Source: Lachnospiraceae bacterium (GTDB lineage Bacteria > Bacillota > Clostridia > Lachnospirales > Lachnospiraceae). Taken from it: a stretch of DNA of 39,620 nucleotides. The stretch is from positions 1 to 39,620 of the forward strand of contig SVEN01000023.1 in the NCBI GenBank assembly GCA_015057365.1, written 5' to 3'. Both the position numbers and the translations under genes were made by a program. Positions 14,791 to 22,943 of the stretch are shown in pieces (positions within the stretch are counted from its first letter, which is position 1; every line of letters starts with the position of its first letter). The notes beneath the pieces are model-generated. The model searched no databases. It saw only the letters and a program-made list of their open reading frames with translations, and was not told the origin of the DNA.

Positions 14791-17708
14791 CCGGCTTATA
14801 TGCGGGAAATACGTTTTTTATTCAGGTGGACGAATACAAAAAGCAGATAGAGAACGATTTGTATTGTATGGTATCTGTGGATTTAGAGCATTTTCGTGTG
14901 TTTAACAAGCTATACGGAAGAGCAAAGGGAAACAGTCTGTTAATTGCGATAGCAGAGTGCCTGAAGGCCTTTCGGAAGAAAAACGGAGGCTTGGTAGGCT
15001 ACCTGGGCGGAGACAATTACGGCATTTTTATGCCTTTTGACCGGGCACTGATCGAGGAACTTTGTAAGGGTGTCACGGAAGAGGTGGAAAAGTTTAATAC
15101 AACGGTTGGTTTTATGCCGGCTTTTGGTGTATATCGGATTGATGATAATTCTGTGGCAGCCGGGACGATGTATGACCGTGCTACCATTGCCATGGCGCAT
15201 GTGCTGGGAAATTATCAGGTGCGAATCTGTGAGTATACGCACGATATGGAAACAAAGGTAGAGGAAGAAATTAAGCTTCTGGCGGAAGTGCAGGAAGGCT
15301 TAAAAAAGGATGAGTTTATATTCTATGTGCAGCCGCAGTGCGATATCGCTACCGGTAAAATTGTGGGCGGAGAGTCTTTGGTTCGTTGGAGGCACAGTAC
15401 CAAGGGAATGATTCCGCCGGGAATGTTTATTCCGGTGTTGGAGAATAACGGTTTTATTGCGGATTTGGATCGTTATATATGGGATAAGGTATGTAAGTGG
15501 CTCAGAAGCTGGATTGACCGGGGATATCAACCGGTGCCGATTTCCATTAATATTTCGAGAATCGATATGTTCTCTATGGATGTGCCGGCGTATTTACAGA
15601 GTCTGATGAAAAAATATAAGTTACCTTCGCGCTTGTTAAAGGTGGAGGTGACGGAGAGTGCTTATGCCGAGAGCAATGATAAGATTATCCGTACGGTAAA
15701 ACAACTCAGAGATTTGGAATTTCTGGTGATGATGGATGATTTCGGCAGCGGATATTCGTCTCTTAATATGCTAAAGAGTGTGTCTGTGGATGTGTTGAAG
15801 CTGGATATGAGATTCTTAGATATCAGCGAACACGAGGAAGAAAAGGGAATCGGGATTCTGGAGTCTGTTGTCAATATGGCGAGACAAATGCGGATGCCGA
15901 TTGTGGTTGAAGGCGTCGAAACGCAAAAACAGGAGGATTTTCTCCTGAAAATGGGTTGCCGGTATACCCAGGGGTATTATTATTACAAACCGATGGCGGT
16001 GGAGGAGTTTGAAACACTGATTTCCGATGAAAAGAATCTGGACTTGAACGGAATCTGGTGCAGACAGATGGAGTCTATGCATGCCAGAGAGTTTTTGGAC
16101 AGTAATCTGTTCAATGATACGATGGTAAACAATATTCTCGGTGCGGCGGCTTTTTATGATATGTATGAAAACCGGTTGGAGATTACCCGTGTAAACGAAC
16201 AGTATTACCGGTTGGCGGGAATCAATTCCAAGGACGAAGCGGATTATTATAAACAACTGGGTGTTCATGTCAGAGATGACGATCGTAGTATGCTTTATAC
16301 GTTGTTTTCCAATGCGTATCAGAACGGAAACGGCGGTGCGCAGGGCTATATCCATTTTGTTCGGACGGACGGTGAAGTGCGCTGGGTATTTATGCGTGTC
16401 TTTTTCCTGCGGGAAAAGGATGGTCACAAGCAGTTTTATGCGTCTCTTACGGACATGACCGCGTTAAAAGAGAAGAAGGAGAGCGCAATCTTCTCTGATT
16501 TGGAAGTTGAAGAATGGACCGAAAAGCAGAAGAATCGTATGGAGAAATACTACGGAAATATGTCCTGCGGAATCTCGGTTGGAAAGCTTGACTTGGATGA
16601 GGACGGGAAACCGTTAAAGTATGAAATTTTGTATGCGAATCAGGAGCTGAGCCGAGTGGCGGGCGGAGATATCGGACGCTTGCGTTACTTGATGAGGAAG
16701 TTGTTTGCGGATAATGAGGAAGAGATTCTGGATAAGGTGTACCGGGCCGGATATTTAGGGGAAGTGGTGGAGCATTTTGCTTACAGTCCGTACAGTAACC
16801 GGTATTTACAGCTTACCATGTTCCAACAGCAATACGGCTACATCGGAAGTATGGTGCAGGACATGACGAAATTCCAGATTTATCAAAGTACCATGAACGA
16901 GGTATTGAAGTCTTACCGGGAAGTATATTATGTTCACTTGCAGGATAATTACATTCGCATGGTATATCCGGATGAGAATCAGCTTTTGGAACGGGGAAAT
17001 TATACCGAGTTGATAAACCGTCACTTCGGAACCGGAAAGATTTTGCCGTACGATGAAGAAAATGTAAGAAAGATCCTATCTTTGGAAAACCTTCGCAAGG
17101 CGCTGGCAACACAGGATACGGTGGAGTATAAGTATCGTCGGCGATTGAAGGATGCGGGCGAGGAATGGTGCCTTACGACATTCCAGGTATATGAAAGAGA
17201 CGGCGATGTGCCGAAAACCGCAGTGATGACAGTACGCAGTATCGAAACCCTGATGCGGGAAAAGGAAGAATTTAAACGCCAAAGTCTGGGGAAGGTACTG
17301 GCAAACATGTCGGACGGTTTCTTCATTTACAATGCCTACGGAGATGAAAAGATTTTATATGCAAATCCCCGTGTGTTAAAGATATTCGGCTGCGATACGA
17401 TGGATGAATTCCGAGGCTTGGTACGGAATTCCTTCAGCGGAATGATTCATCCGGAGGATTTGAACCGGGTGCAGTTTGAGATTAAGCAACAGGTAATACA
17501 GACAGAAAAGAAGCTGGACTTTATACGATATCGTATTATGCGAAAGGATGGAAAGATTCGCTGGATTGACGATTGCGGACATTTGGCGGATTGCGGTTCC
17601 GGAGAAGACAGTCAGCTGTTTTATGTTTTCATTTCCGATATTACGGAGACGATTACCGAGGAGGAAAAAGAACGATTATTACGGATGAATGAGTATTACC
17701 GGAAATAA
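14754..17708 (+). CDS. c-di-GMP signalling protein: GGDEF(degenerate)-EAL-PAS repeats
   Basis: The protein has 984 residues. A GGDEF-like domain (about 8-165) starts with DTLTGLYAGN and has GGDNY at 85-89 in place of GGDEF, so synthesis is unlikely. An EAL domain (about 172-425) keeps the catalytic set: ESLVRW (207-212), the Asn of ISINIS, VEVTES, MDDFGSGYSS, VLKLD, VVEGVET, QGYYYY. The remaining 550 residues contain PAS-like sensor domains near 455-580, 600-710 and 850-975, the last two ending TDMTALKE- or SDITETIT-like. PAS domains after the catalytic part, not before, are unusual. The GTG start is forced by the stop at 14742. A phosphodiesterase role is the best guess. Confidence 0.88.
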   Translation: MGTNEYVESDTLTGLYAGNTFFIQVDEYKKQIENDLYCMVSVDLEHFRVFNKLYGRAKGNSLLIAIAECLKAFRKKNGGLVGYLGGDNYGIFMPFDRALIEELCKGVTEEVEKFNTTVGFMPAFGVYRIDDNSVAAGTMYDRATIAMAHVLGNYQVRICEYTHDMETKVEEEIKLLAEVQEGLKKDEFIFYVQPQCDIATGKIVGGESLVRWRHSTKGMIPPGMFIPVLENNGFIADLDRYIWDKVCKWLRSWIDRGYQPVPISINISRIDMFSMDVPAYLQSLMKKYKLPSRLLKVEVTESAYAESNDKIIRTVKQLRDLEFLVMMDDFGSGYSSLNMLKSVSVDVLKLDMRFLDISEHEEEKGIGILESVVNMARQMRMPIVVEGVETQKQEDFLLKMGCRYTQGYYYYKPMAVEEFETLISDEKNLDLNGIWCRQMESMHAREFLDSNLFNDTMVNNILGAAAFYDMYENRLEITRVNEQYYRLAGINSKDEADYYKQLGVHVRDDDRSMLYTLFSNAYQNGNGGAQGYIHFVRTDGEVRWVFMRVFFLREKDGHKQFYASLTDMTALKEKKESAIFSDLEVEEWTEKQKNRMEKYYGNMSCGISVGKLDLDEDGKPLKYEILYANQELSRVAGGDIGRLRYLMRKLFADNEEEILDKVYRAGYLGEVVEHFAYSPYSNRYLQLTMFQQQYGYIGSMVQDMTKFQIYQSTMNEVLKSYREVYYVHLQDNYIRMVYPDENQLLERGNYTELINRHFGTGKILPYDEENVRKILSLENLRKALATQDTVEYKYRRRLKDAGEEWCLTTFQVYERDGDVPKTAVMTVRSIETLMREKEEFKRQSLGKVLANMSDGFFIYNAYGDEKILYANPRVLKIFGCDTMDEFRGLVRNSFSGMIHPEDLNRVQFEIKQQVIQTEKKLDFIRYRIMRKDGKIRWIDDCGHLADCGSGEDSQLFYVFISDITETITEEEKERLLRMNEYYRK

Positions 17709-17722
17709 AGGAATCAGTGAGG

Positions 17723-17755
17723 AAGGGCTGTATCAGTGCGATACGGTCCTTTTTT
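17723..17755 (+). terminator. Terminator after the GGDEF-EAL-PAS gene
   Basis: AAGGGCTGTATC (17723-17734) pairs with GATACGGTCCTT (17740-17751) over 12 bp with two wobbles and a five-base loop, and the T-run continues to 17755. The stretch from here to the argC promoter holds nothing I can identify. Confidence 0.85.
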
Positions 17756-17879
17756 GTGTACAGGATGATACTCTGTGTGACTGCGTTAATATACGTTGCA
17801 TTACGGTTTGAGGATGTGTACAGCTATTGGTATCGGGTGAAAGGGTGAGGTATGGAGGATTGATACCTAAGTCGAAATA

Positions 17880-17908
17880 TTGACAAGAACCAAAGACAGT
17901 TGTATAAT
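17880..17908 (+). promoter_or_regulatory. Consensus sigma-A promoter of argC
   Basis: TTGACA (17880-17885), a 17-bp spacer and TATAAT (17903-17908) match the vegetative consensus at all twelve positions. I see no clear ArgR/AhrC box beside it, so expression may be strong and constitutive. Confidence 0.9.
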
Positions 17909-17939
17909 TATGAAACCAAAAGAAAAAGGAGAACCGACT

Positions 17940-18887
17940 ATGAAAACAAAGGTATTTATCGACGGAAGCGAAGGAACCACAGGACTTAGAATTTTTGAGC
18001 GTTTTCAGAATCGTGACGATATTGAAATTATGAAGATTGACCCGGAACTGCGTAAGGACCCGGAGGAGAGAAAGAAGATGATTAATGCATCCGATGTGAC
18101 GTTTTTGTGCCTGCCGGATGCGGCTGCAAAGGAAGCGGTTTCCTTTGTAGAGAATGAAAATACGGTAATTATTGATGCATCTACCGCACATCGTACCGAG
18201 GAAGGCTGGGCGTACGGATTCCCGGAGCTTTCCCCGGAGCACAGAGCGAATATTAAAAAGGGCAAGAGGATTGCGGTACCGGGCTGCTACGCATCGGGCT
18301 TTATTTCCCTTGTGTACCCGTTAGTGAAGGGCGGCATTTTACCGAAGGATTATCCGGTGAGCTGTTTTGCTCTGTCCGGTTACAGCGGAGCGGGAAAGAA
18401 GACCATCGCGGTGTATGAGAGCGAAGATCGTCCGACGGAGCTTGCGTCCGGTCGTGTGTATGCCCTGACTCAGCAGCACAAGCATTTAAAAGAGATGAAG
18501 GCCATTACCGGTCTTGACCGTGCACCGTTGTTCTCCCCGATTATTGACGACTATTACAGCGGCATGGTAGTGACCATTCAGTTGTATGCGGATATGCTTG
18601 CGAAGAAGGAGACTCCGGAGAGCCTGCTTGCGTACTATGCAGACTATTATAAGGGCGAGCAGTTTATTAAGGTGGCAGCGGCGGATGATGAAGTGGCAGC
18701 AAGCGGTTTCCTTGCAGGAAACGGCCTGTCCGGTTGGGACGGTATGAAGATTTACGTGACCGGTAACGAGGAGCGTATTGTGGTGTCCGCACAGTTTGAT
18801 AACCTCGGTAAGGGTGCATCCGGTGCGGCGATTCAGTGTCTGAATGTGCTTCTGGGCTGTGATGAGGCGAAAGGATTGAATTTGTAG
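17940..18887 (+). CDS. argC: N-acetyl-gamma-glutamyl-phosphate reductase, type 2
   Basis: This 315-residue enzyme reduces N-acetyl-glutamyl phosphate to the semialdehyde with NADPH, the third step of arginine synthesis. The cofactor loop is FIDGSEGTTGLRIFERF near the N-terminus, and the catalytic cysteine is in AVPGCYASGF (C116); ALSGYSGAGKKT and the histidine-containing QQHKHLKEM are also typical. At about 315 residues with this loop it fits the shorter second type of ArgC. The ATG at 17940 follows AAAAGGAG. It stands alone between a terminator and a convergent gene, without argJ, argB or argD next to it. Confidence 0.93.
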   Translation: MKTKVFIDGSEGTTGLRIFERFQNRDDIEIMKIDPELRKDPEERKKMINASDVTFLCLPDAAAKEAVSFVENENTVIIDASTAHRTEEGWAYGFPELSPEHRANIKKGKRIAVPGCYASGFISLVYPLVKGGILPKDYPVSCFALSGYSGAGKKTIAVYESEDRPTELASGRVYALTQQHKHLKEMKAITGLDRAPLFSPIIDDYYSGMVVTIQLYADMLAKKETPESLLAYYADYYKGEQFIKVAAADDEVAASGFLAGNGLSGWDGMKIYVTGNEERIVVSAQFDNLGKGASGAAIQCLNVLLGCDEAKGLNL

Positions 18888-18936
18888 GAGGTTGCATCAG
18901 GGAATTCGGACGGAACTGCATGAGATTAAAAAGAGA

Positions 18937-18980
18937 AAGGTCGGAGCAAGAAGTTTCTTGCCCCGGCCTTGTTTGTTTTG
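18937..18980. terminator. Terminator between convergent argC and the GH9 gene
   Basis: AAGGTCGG-AGCAAGAA on the left pairs with TTCTTGC-CCCGGCCTT on the right (18937-18970), a stem of about 15 bp with one wobble and one mismatch, followed on the plus strand by GTTTGTTTTG. Confidence 0.8.
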
Positions 18981-19014
18981 CGGTTTGGTTGTTTGCCGGC
19001 GAAATGCGGCGGTT

Positions 19015-20721
19015 TTATTTCGTACTATCTAAAAACGCAGCGCAGAAAATTGCCGGAGAGTTCCAATAAATAGTAATCTCGTTCAGAGAGTAGCATTCCC
19101 AGCGGTCTACAAAGCATTTCATCGAAGGGGTGCCCTCCGGAATCAGTTCTCTTGCCACCGGGTCTATCCAACGGGTGCCGTTGGCACCTCCGGAGACATA
19201 GCCCGGAATGGTTTCGGCGATGCCGTCGGCCACGGTAACGCGGTTGTGCGGATTGCAGAAGGCGTGGGTACCGACTCCGGTAACATAGCTGTAATCGGTG
19301 GCGTTGACGCCAAGAAGATAATCCATCTGGCGTATTACGGCACGGTGGTATTCCGGCTTTAAGGTCAGACGGTAAACCGTAGCAAATAACATGCCGCGGT
19401 TCAGAACGGTAAGATTGCTTCCCCAGCAATACTCGTTTGATTCGAGGGCAACTCCGTATCCACAGGCGGCAATCACGTCCGACAGTTGGTCTGCTTCCTT
19501 ATGAAGCAATGTTTTGTATGCGTTACGGAATTTCGATTCGTCGGAGGAAATGCCGAATGTTTTATTTGCGATAGTATCCCCCATCAACTCATCTTCCAAC
19601 AATGCCCATCCGGTAAAACCGCTGATATCTCCCCAACCGTATTGGACCGGATTCGGGTGGGCATCAAAAAAGTGTTTTGCCTGTTCAAAATAGCCTGCTT
19701 CGCCGGTGGTGCGGAACAGCTCCATGGCAGCCCACATACGCTCGTCGATGTCGGACCGGTCCCCGTAGCCGCCGGTACGGCATTCTTTTACATGTTCAAA
19801 AAGAAACTCCGGATGTGTTTCCAACCAGGTCTGGGATTTCTTTGCGGCAGCTAAAGCACGGTCCGCAAACGCTTCATCGAACGGCCGGTAAATACGGGAC
19901 GCCAGAGCCATGGTGGCAACAAAATCCGCAGTCGCCATGGAAGACGGAGGGAGTAAAAGCATTTGATGGGTATCTTCGTGAGGCATTACAAAGGCGGCGT
20001 GATTTTGGGTGGTTTGTTTATGATATACGCTACCGTCCGCTGCCTGCATTTGCAACATCCAGTCCAGTTCGTAGCGACATTCGTTTAAAATATCAGGGAT
20101 GCCGTTACCGCTCTCCGGAATGTTAAGGCTTGCTGTAAAAGCTTCCGGGAAAAAACGGTATGCATAAAGAATATGTCCCAATGCACAGGCTGCTGCAGTG
20201 GTATAACGGCCGTAATCGCCGGCATCGTGCCAGCCTCCGCGAATATCGAATTTTTGCATTGTCGATTCCGAAAGCTCGCCGTCCAGAAACTTTTTATACT
20301 CTGTCCAAAGAACCGTAGGAGCGGTGTGACAGGCTTTTCGGGCATAGTGCCCCGCGTAATCTTCTGTCAGCTCCATACCGCAACGCTGGTAGTACAGCAT
20401 TTTGGAAAGAAGGATATTCAAAGAACCGTATAAACCGTCGCCCACGGAAAAAGGATAAGAAACCTTGTCGGCGTAACGGATGACATAGGATCCCGGTGAG
20501 GTCAATTCTGAAAAGTCCAATTGCCATACGTAGTCTCCGGAGGCGTCGTCCGAACCGAAAAAGATTGCGTCTTTTTCCAAAATACAAGTGCCGCCTGCCT
20601 CGCAAATCTGTACATGCACCGGAGCGTTCGTCGGCTGAGTACAGGCATCCTGCGGAAGGGCAAGGATTGCGGTTTTGTTGTTGTTTGGCAAATAACCCAT
20701 TTGATTTACGTAAATATTCAT
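19015..20721 (-). CDS. Glycoside hydrolase family 9 enzyme, probably cytoplasmic
   Basis: The 568-residue protein opens with an Ig-like domain typical of GH9 (about 1-95, VNQMGYLPNNNKTAILAL, then DFSELTSPGSYVIRYAD). The catalytic (alpha/alpha)6 barrel follows, with RGGWHDAGDYGRYTT carrying the two catalytic aspartates (D166, D169), HAFCNPHNRV near the C-terminus, and the acid Glu in YSLNEITIYWNSPA (E548). GH9 enzymes cut beta-1,4-glucans. There is no signal peptide, so it probably trims imported cello-oligosaccharides inside the cell. The frame is open upstream to 20814, but AGGAGC and the start of homology set the ATG at 20721. A palindrome and a sound promoter lie upstream. Confidence 0.9.
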   Translation of the reverse strand: MNIYVNQMGYLPNNNKTAILALPQDACTQPTNAPVHVQICEAGGTCILEKDAIFFGSDDASGDYVWQLDFSELTSPGSYVIRYADKVSYPFSVGDGLYGSLNILLSKMLYYQRCGMELTEDYAGHYARKACHTAPTVLWTEYKKFLDGELSESTMQKFDIRGGWHDAGDYGRYTTAAACALGHILYAYRFFPEAFTASLNIPESGNGIPDILNECRYELDWMLQMQAADGSVYHKQTTQNHAAFVMPHEDTHQMLLLPPSSMATADFVATMALASRIYRPFDEAFADRALAAAKKSQTWLETHPEFLFEHVKECRTGGYGDRSDIDERMWAAMELFRTTGEAGYFEQAKHFFDAHPNPVQYGWGDISGFTGWALLEDELMGDTIANKTFGISSDESKFRNAYKTLLHKEADQLSDVIAACGYGVALESNEYCWGSNLTVLNRGMLFATVYRLTLKPEYHRAVIRQMDYLLGVNATDYSYVTGVGTHAFCNPHNRVTVADGIAETIPGYVSGGANGTRWIDPVARELIPEGTPSMKCFVDRWECYSLNEITIYWNSPAIFCAAFLDSTK

Positions 20722-20785
20722 AAAAAGCTCCTGTGTGATTTTTGTGAATTGTATACGGTGGTTCCTCTTGAAAATGATTAAATAT

Positions 20786-20814
20786 ATTATATTATTTGTA
20801 AAGGGAAAGGTCAA
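20786..20814 (-). promoter_or_regulatory. Sigma-A promoter of the GH9 gene
   Basis: On the minus strand TTGACC (20814-20809), a 17-bp spacer and TATAAT (20791-20786), leaving a leader of about 58 bases. The 29-bp palindrome at 20816-20844 ends just upstream of the -35 box. The intergenic stretch 20722-21028 holds this promoter, the palindrome and the divergent promoter of the next gene. Confidence 0.8.
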
Positions 20815-20815
20815 T

Positions 20816-20844
20816 CCTATATTTCAAAATGTTTGAAATATAGG
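20816..20844. promoter_or_regulatory. 29-bp palindromic operator next to the GH9 promoter
   Basis: CCTATATTTCAAA (20816-20828) and TTTGAAATATAGG (20832-20844) are perfect reverse complements around a three-base centre. The palindrome lies directly upstream of the GH9 -35 box, with its centre about 50 bp before the expected start, a usual place for an activator or a CRP- or LacI-like regulator. No regulator gene is adjacent. Confidence 0.7.
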
Positions 20845-20935
20845 GAAATCATACGTAGATATGACGGAATCTTCATTTTTATTTGTTGAGATTCATATTT
20901 TGAAAAAGAATTAAGATGCGACAAAAAAATTCCTA

Positions 20936-20944
20936 TGCTATACT
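20936..20944 (+). promoter_or_regulatory. Extended -10 promoter of the second aldo/keto reductase gene
   Basis: TGC-TATACT (20936-20944) is an extended -10 element. The -35 region (TGCGAC at 20917-20922) is poor, as such promoters allow. Confidence 0.55.
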
Positions 20945-21028
20945 GGATTCATGTAAAAGAGCTGTATGTGCGAAAATAATGAAAACAGATGCAGAACGGA
21001 AGTTTCCGCGAGAATGAGGAGGATAAAA

Positions 21029-22153
21029 ATGAGTGTAGATGTAAGTAAAATGCCGAAGCTGGGGTTTGGGTTGATGCGTTTGCCGGAGAAGGACGGAGAG
21101 ATTGATATGTCCCGTGTGTGCGATATGGTAGATGCCTATATGAAAAAAGGAATGAACTACTTTGATACCGCCTATGTTTATCACGGAGGGAAGTCAGAGG
21201 TGGCGGCAAGAGAAGCTATCGTTAAACGTTACCCGCGAGATTCCTTCTATCTTGCAACGAAGCTCCCGGCTTGGGAAGTACACAGTTTTGAAGACAGGGA
21301 TAAGGTGTTTGATATCCAGTGTGAGCGTGCCGGCGTAGATTATTTCGATTTCTATTTGCTTCACAGTGTGGAAGACGGCGGCAATTATGACAAGTATGTG
21401 GAGTTTGATTGTTTTAATTGGGCTATGGAGAAAAAGAAACAGGGAAAGATTAAGCATTTCGGCTTTTCCTTCCACGGCACTCCGGCTCTTTTAGAGAAGA
21501 TTGTGGATGAGCACCCGGAGGTGGAGTTTGTACAGATTCAGTTAAATTATGTGGACTGGGATAATCCGATTGTATATTCCGGGAAGTTATACGAGATTTT
21601 AAAGAAGCGTAATATCCCGATGATTATTATGGAGCCGGTAAAGGGCGGTTTGCTTGCAAAGATGGAAGAGGAACAGGAGGCTGTTCTTAAGGCGGAAAAC
21701 AGTGAGGCATCCATTGCGTCCTGGGCTTTCCGATTTGTTGGTTCTTTAGACGGTGTGGCAACGATTTTAAGCGGTATGTCTACGGAAGAGCAGATGCAGG
21801 ATAATATCAATACTTTTGCGGATTTTAAGCCGCTTAGCGAAAAGGAGCAGGCGGCGATTGCAAAGGTTGTGGATATGATGCACAGTATGCCGCTGATTCC
21901 GTGTACTTCTTGCCGGTATTGTGTGGATGGGTGCCCGTCGGGTATTTTGATTCCGGATGTATTTCGTGCCCTGAATACGAAACGCAGATATCCGAAGAAT
22001 GACAATCGTCCGCATTTCTTCTACAACGGTTTGGTGGGAAGAAGCGGTCGCGCAGGAGATTGTATCGGATGCGGGCAGTGTGAGAGTGTGTGTCCGCAGC
22101 ACCTAAATATCATCGAGCTTTTACAGGAAGCAAGTGAAAAACTGGATAAGTAA
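21029..22153 (+). CDS. Aldo/keto reductase with C-terminal ferredoxin-like [4Fe-4S] domain (paralogue)
   Basis: The 374-residue protein is built like the one at 13518-14693: a reductase barrel with LGFGLMRLPEKDGEIDMS, the catalytic NYFDTAYVYHGGKSE, FGFSFHG and ILSGMSTEEQMQDN, then cysteine clusters CTSCRYCVDGCPSGILIP and CIGCGQCESVCPQHLNI, separated here by a 40-residue linker. Both clusters should bind iron-sulfur centres. GAGGAGG lies eight bases before the ATG at 21029; the frame is open further upstream, but without a ribosome site. Substrate unknown. Confidence 0.9.
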   Translation: MSVDVSKMPKLGFGLMRLPEKDGEIDMSRVCDMVDAYMKKGMNYFDTAYVYHGGKSEVAAREAIVKRYPRDSFYLATKLPAWEVHSFEDRDKVFDIQCERAGVDYFDFYLLHSVEDGGNYDKYVEFDCFNWAMEKKKQGKIKHFGFSFHGTPALLEKIVDEHPEVEFVQIQLNYVDWDNPIVYSGKLYEILKKRNIPMIIMEPVKGGLLAKMEEEQEAVLKAENSEASIASWAFRFVGSLDGVATILSGMSTEEQMQDNINTFADFKPLSEKEQAAIAKVVDMMHSMPLIPCTSCRYCVDGCPSGILIPDVFRALNTKRRYPKNDNRPHFFYNGLVGRSGRAGDCIGCGQCESVCPQHLNIIELLQEASEKLDK

Positions 22154-22177
22154 CAGAAAACAGTATAGGAAAAGAGA

Positions 22178-22222
22178 GAGCCTGAGCATCGGTAATGTAC
22201 CGACCTCAGGCTCGTTTTATTT
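22178..22222. terminator. Bidirectional terminator between convergent reductase and superoxide dismutase genes
   Basis: GAGCCTGAG (22178-22186) pairs perfectly with CTCAGGCTC (22205-22213); an inner CGGT...ACCG stem lengthens the hairpin. GTTTTATTT follows on the plus strand and a pyrimidine-rich TCTCTCTTTT on the minus strand. The plus-strand tail overlaps the stop of the superoxide dismutase gene. Confidence 0.85.
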
Positions 22223-22702
22223 ATCGGAAGCTGTAATGACGCCGCAGGCGATTTTTTCGCCGGCATTTCCGGACGGTTGTGTGGTGAAGTCGTCCGGGTT
22301 TTTATGGAGAACAACGGAACGGTTCAGAACCATCGGCAAGGTAAGATAACTGTCGTAGAGTACGGTCCATACATATCCGTCGTTAGAAAGAAGAGGTGGA
22401 AGATCTCCGGCGTGTTCCGGATGCGGGACGTTATCCGGATTGTAGTGATTGCCCGTACGATTGAAATTGCGGCTGCAGTCTCCGGTTTCATGAATATGGA
22501 ACGCAAAAAAGGTCGGGGTATCCTCGTCTTTGCCGTCCGGCAGGTCGGAAATTTCTGCAGCGATTAAGATGCCGGATTCCGGAAGGGCGTAAAACTTTAC
22601 AATGCCGTTAATGTCCGGATGTGTGTCGTTCCCGGAGAGAACCGCGACGGCATCCGGCACGCCGGCGGTTAAGAGAGAAAGAAAGTAGTTTTTGGTATCC
22701 AT
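22217..22702 (-). CDS. Cu/Zn superoxide dismutase family protein
   Basis: This 161-residue protein contains the full metal set of Cu/Zn superoxide dismutase, in order: FHIHE (H69, H71), GNHYNP (H86, the bridging His), HPEHAGD (H94, H97, D100) and VVLHKNPDDF (H133). The disulfide pair is C76 (GDCS) and C153 (ACGVI). The zinc loop is very short. The enzyme turns superoxide into peroxide and oxygen. It has no signal peptide, whereas most bacterial members are periplasmic or secreted, so it would have to work in the cytoplasm, where copper supply is limited; a different metal role is possible. The ATG at 22702 follows GAGG by six bases. Confidence 0.85.
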   Translation of the reverse strand: MDTKNYFLSLLTAGVPDAVAVLSGNDTHPDINGIVKFYALPESGILIAAEISDLPDGKDEDTPTFFAFHIHETGDCSRNFNRTGNHYNPDNVPHPEHAGDLPPLLSNDGYVWTVLYDSYLTLPMVLNRSVVLHKNPDDFTTQPSGNAGEKIACGVITASDK

Positions 22703-22816
22703 GGCAAACCTCAAAACAGTCTTTGGGTCAGTATATGCGGAACAAAGAGAAGATGTGTTTGGCTATACGAGAAAAAAGACGGCAGAGACAGGTAGGTAGA
22801 GCTTGTTGAATACAAT

Positions 22817-22830
22817 CGAACAAATATTCA
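22817..22830 (+). promoter_or_regulatory. LexA-like box 1
   Basis: CGAACAAATATTCA matches the Gram-positive SOS box as I remember it (CGAACRNRYGTTYC) at 12 of 14 positions. It lies ten bases upstream of the -35 box of the radical SAM gene. Confidence 0.5.
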
Positions 22831-22839
22831 TATTCATAC

Positions 22840-22868
22840 TTGAAAATCGAACAAATGTATGCTATGAT
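22840..22868 (+). promoter_or_regulatory. Sigma-A promoter of the radical SAM repair operon
   Basis: TTGAAA (22840-22845), a 17-bp spacer and TATGAT (22863-22868). LexA-like box 2 fills the spacer. Confidence 0.7.
22848..22861 (+). promoter_or_regulatory. LexA-like box 2
   Basis: CGAACAAATGTATG also matches the SOS box at 12 of 14 positions and occupies the -35/-10 spacer, the best place for a repressor. AATCGAACAAAT is common to both boxes as a direct repeat with starts 31 bp apart. Confidence 0.5.
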
Positions 22869-22943
22869 ATTGGCATAAGGAACGTGCGGCTGTTGAGTCG
22901 GAACGAAGGAGAAAATGCCGGGACAGGAGGAAGATGGTGCATT

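Noticed and set aside
17756..17939. ArgR/AhrC box or T-box leader before argC
   Set aside because: No paired TGAAT/ATTCA half-sites and no T-box sequence were found; GGTATC...GATACC is a loose repeat with a long gap.
20966..21028. Upstream start for the second aldo/keto reductase
   Set aside because: The extra 21 residues lack family similarity and a ribosome site, while GAGGAGG precedes the ATG at 21029.
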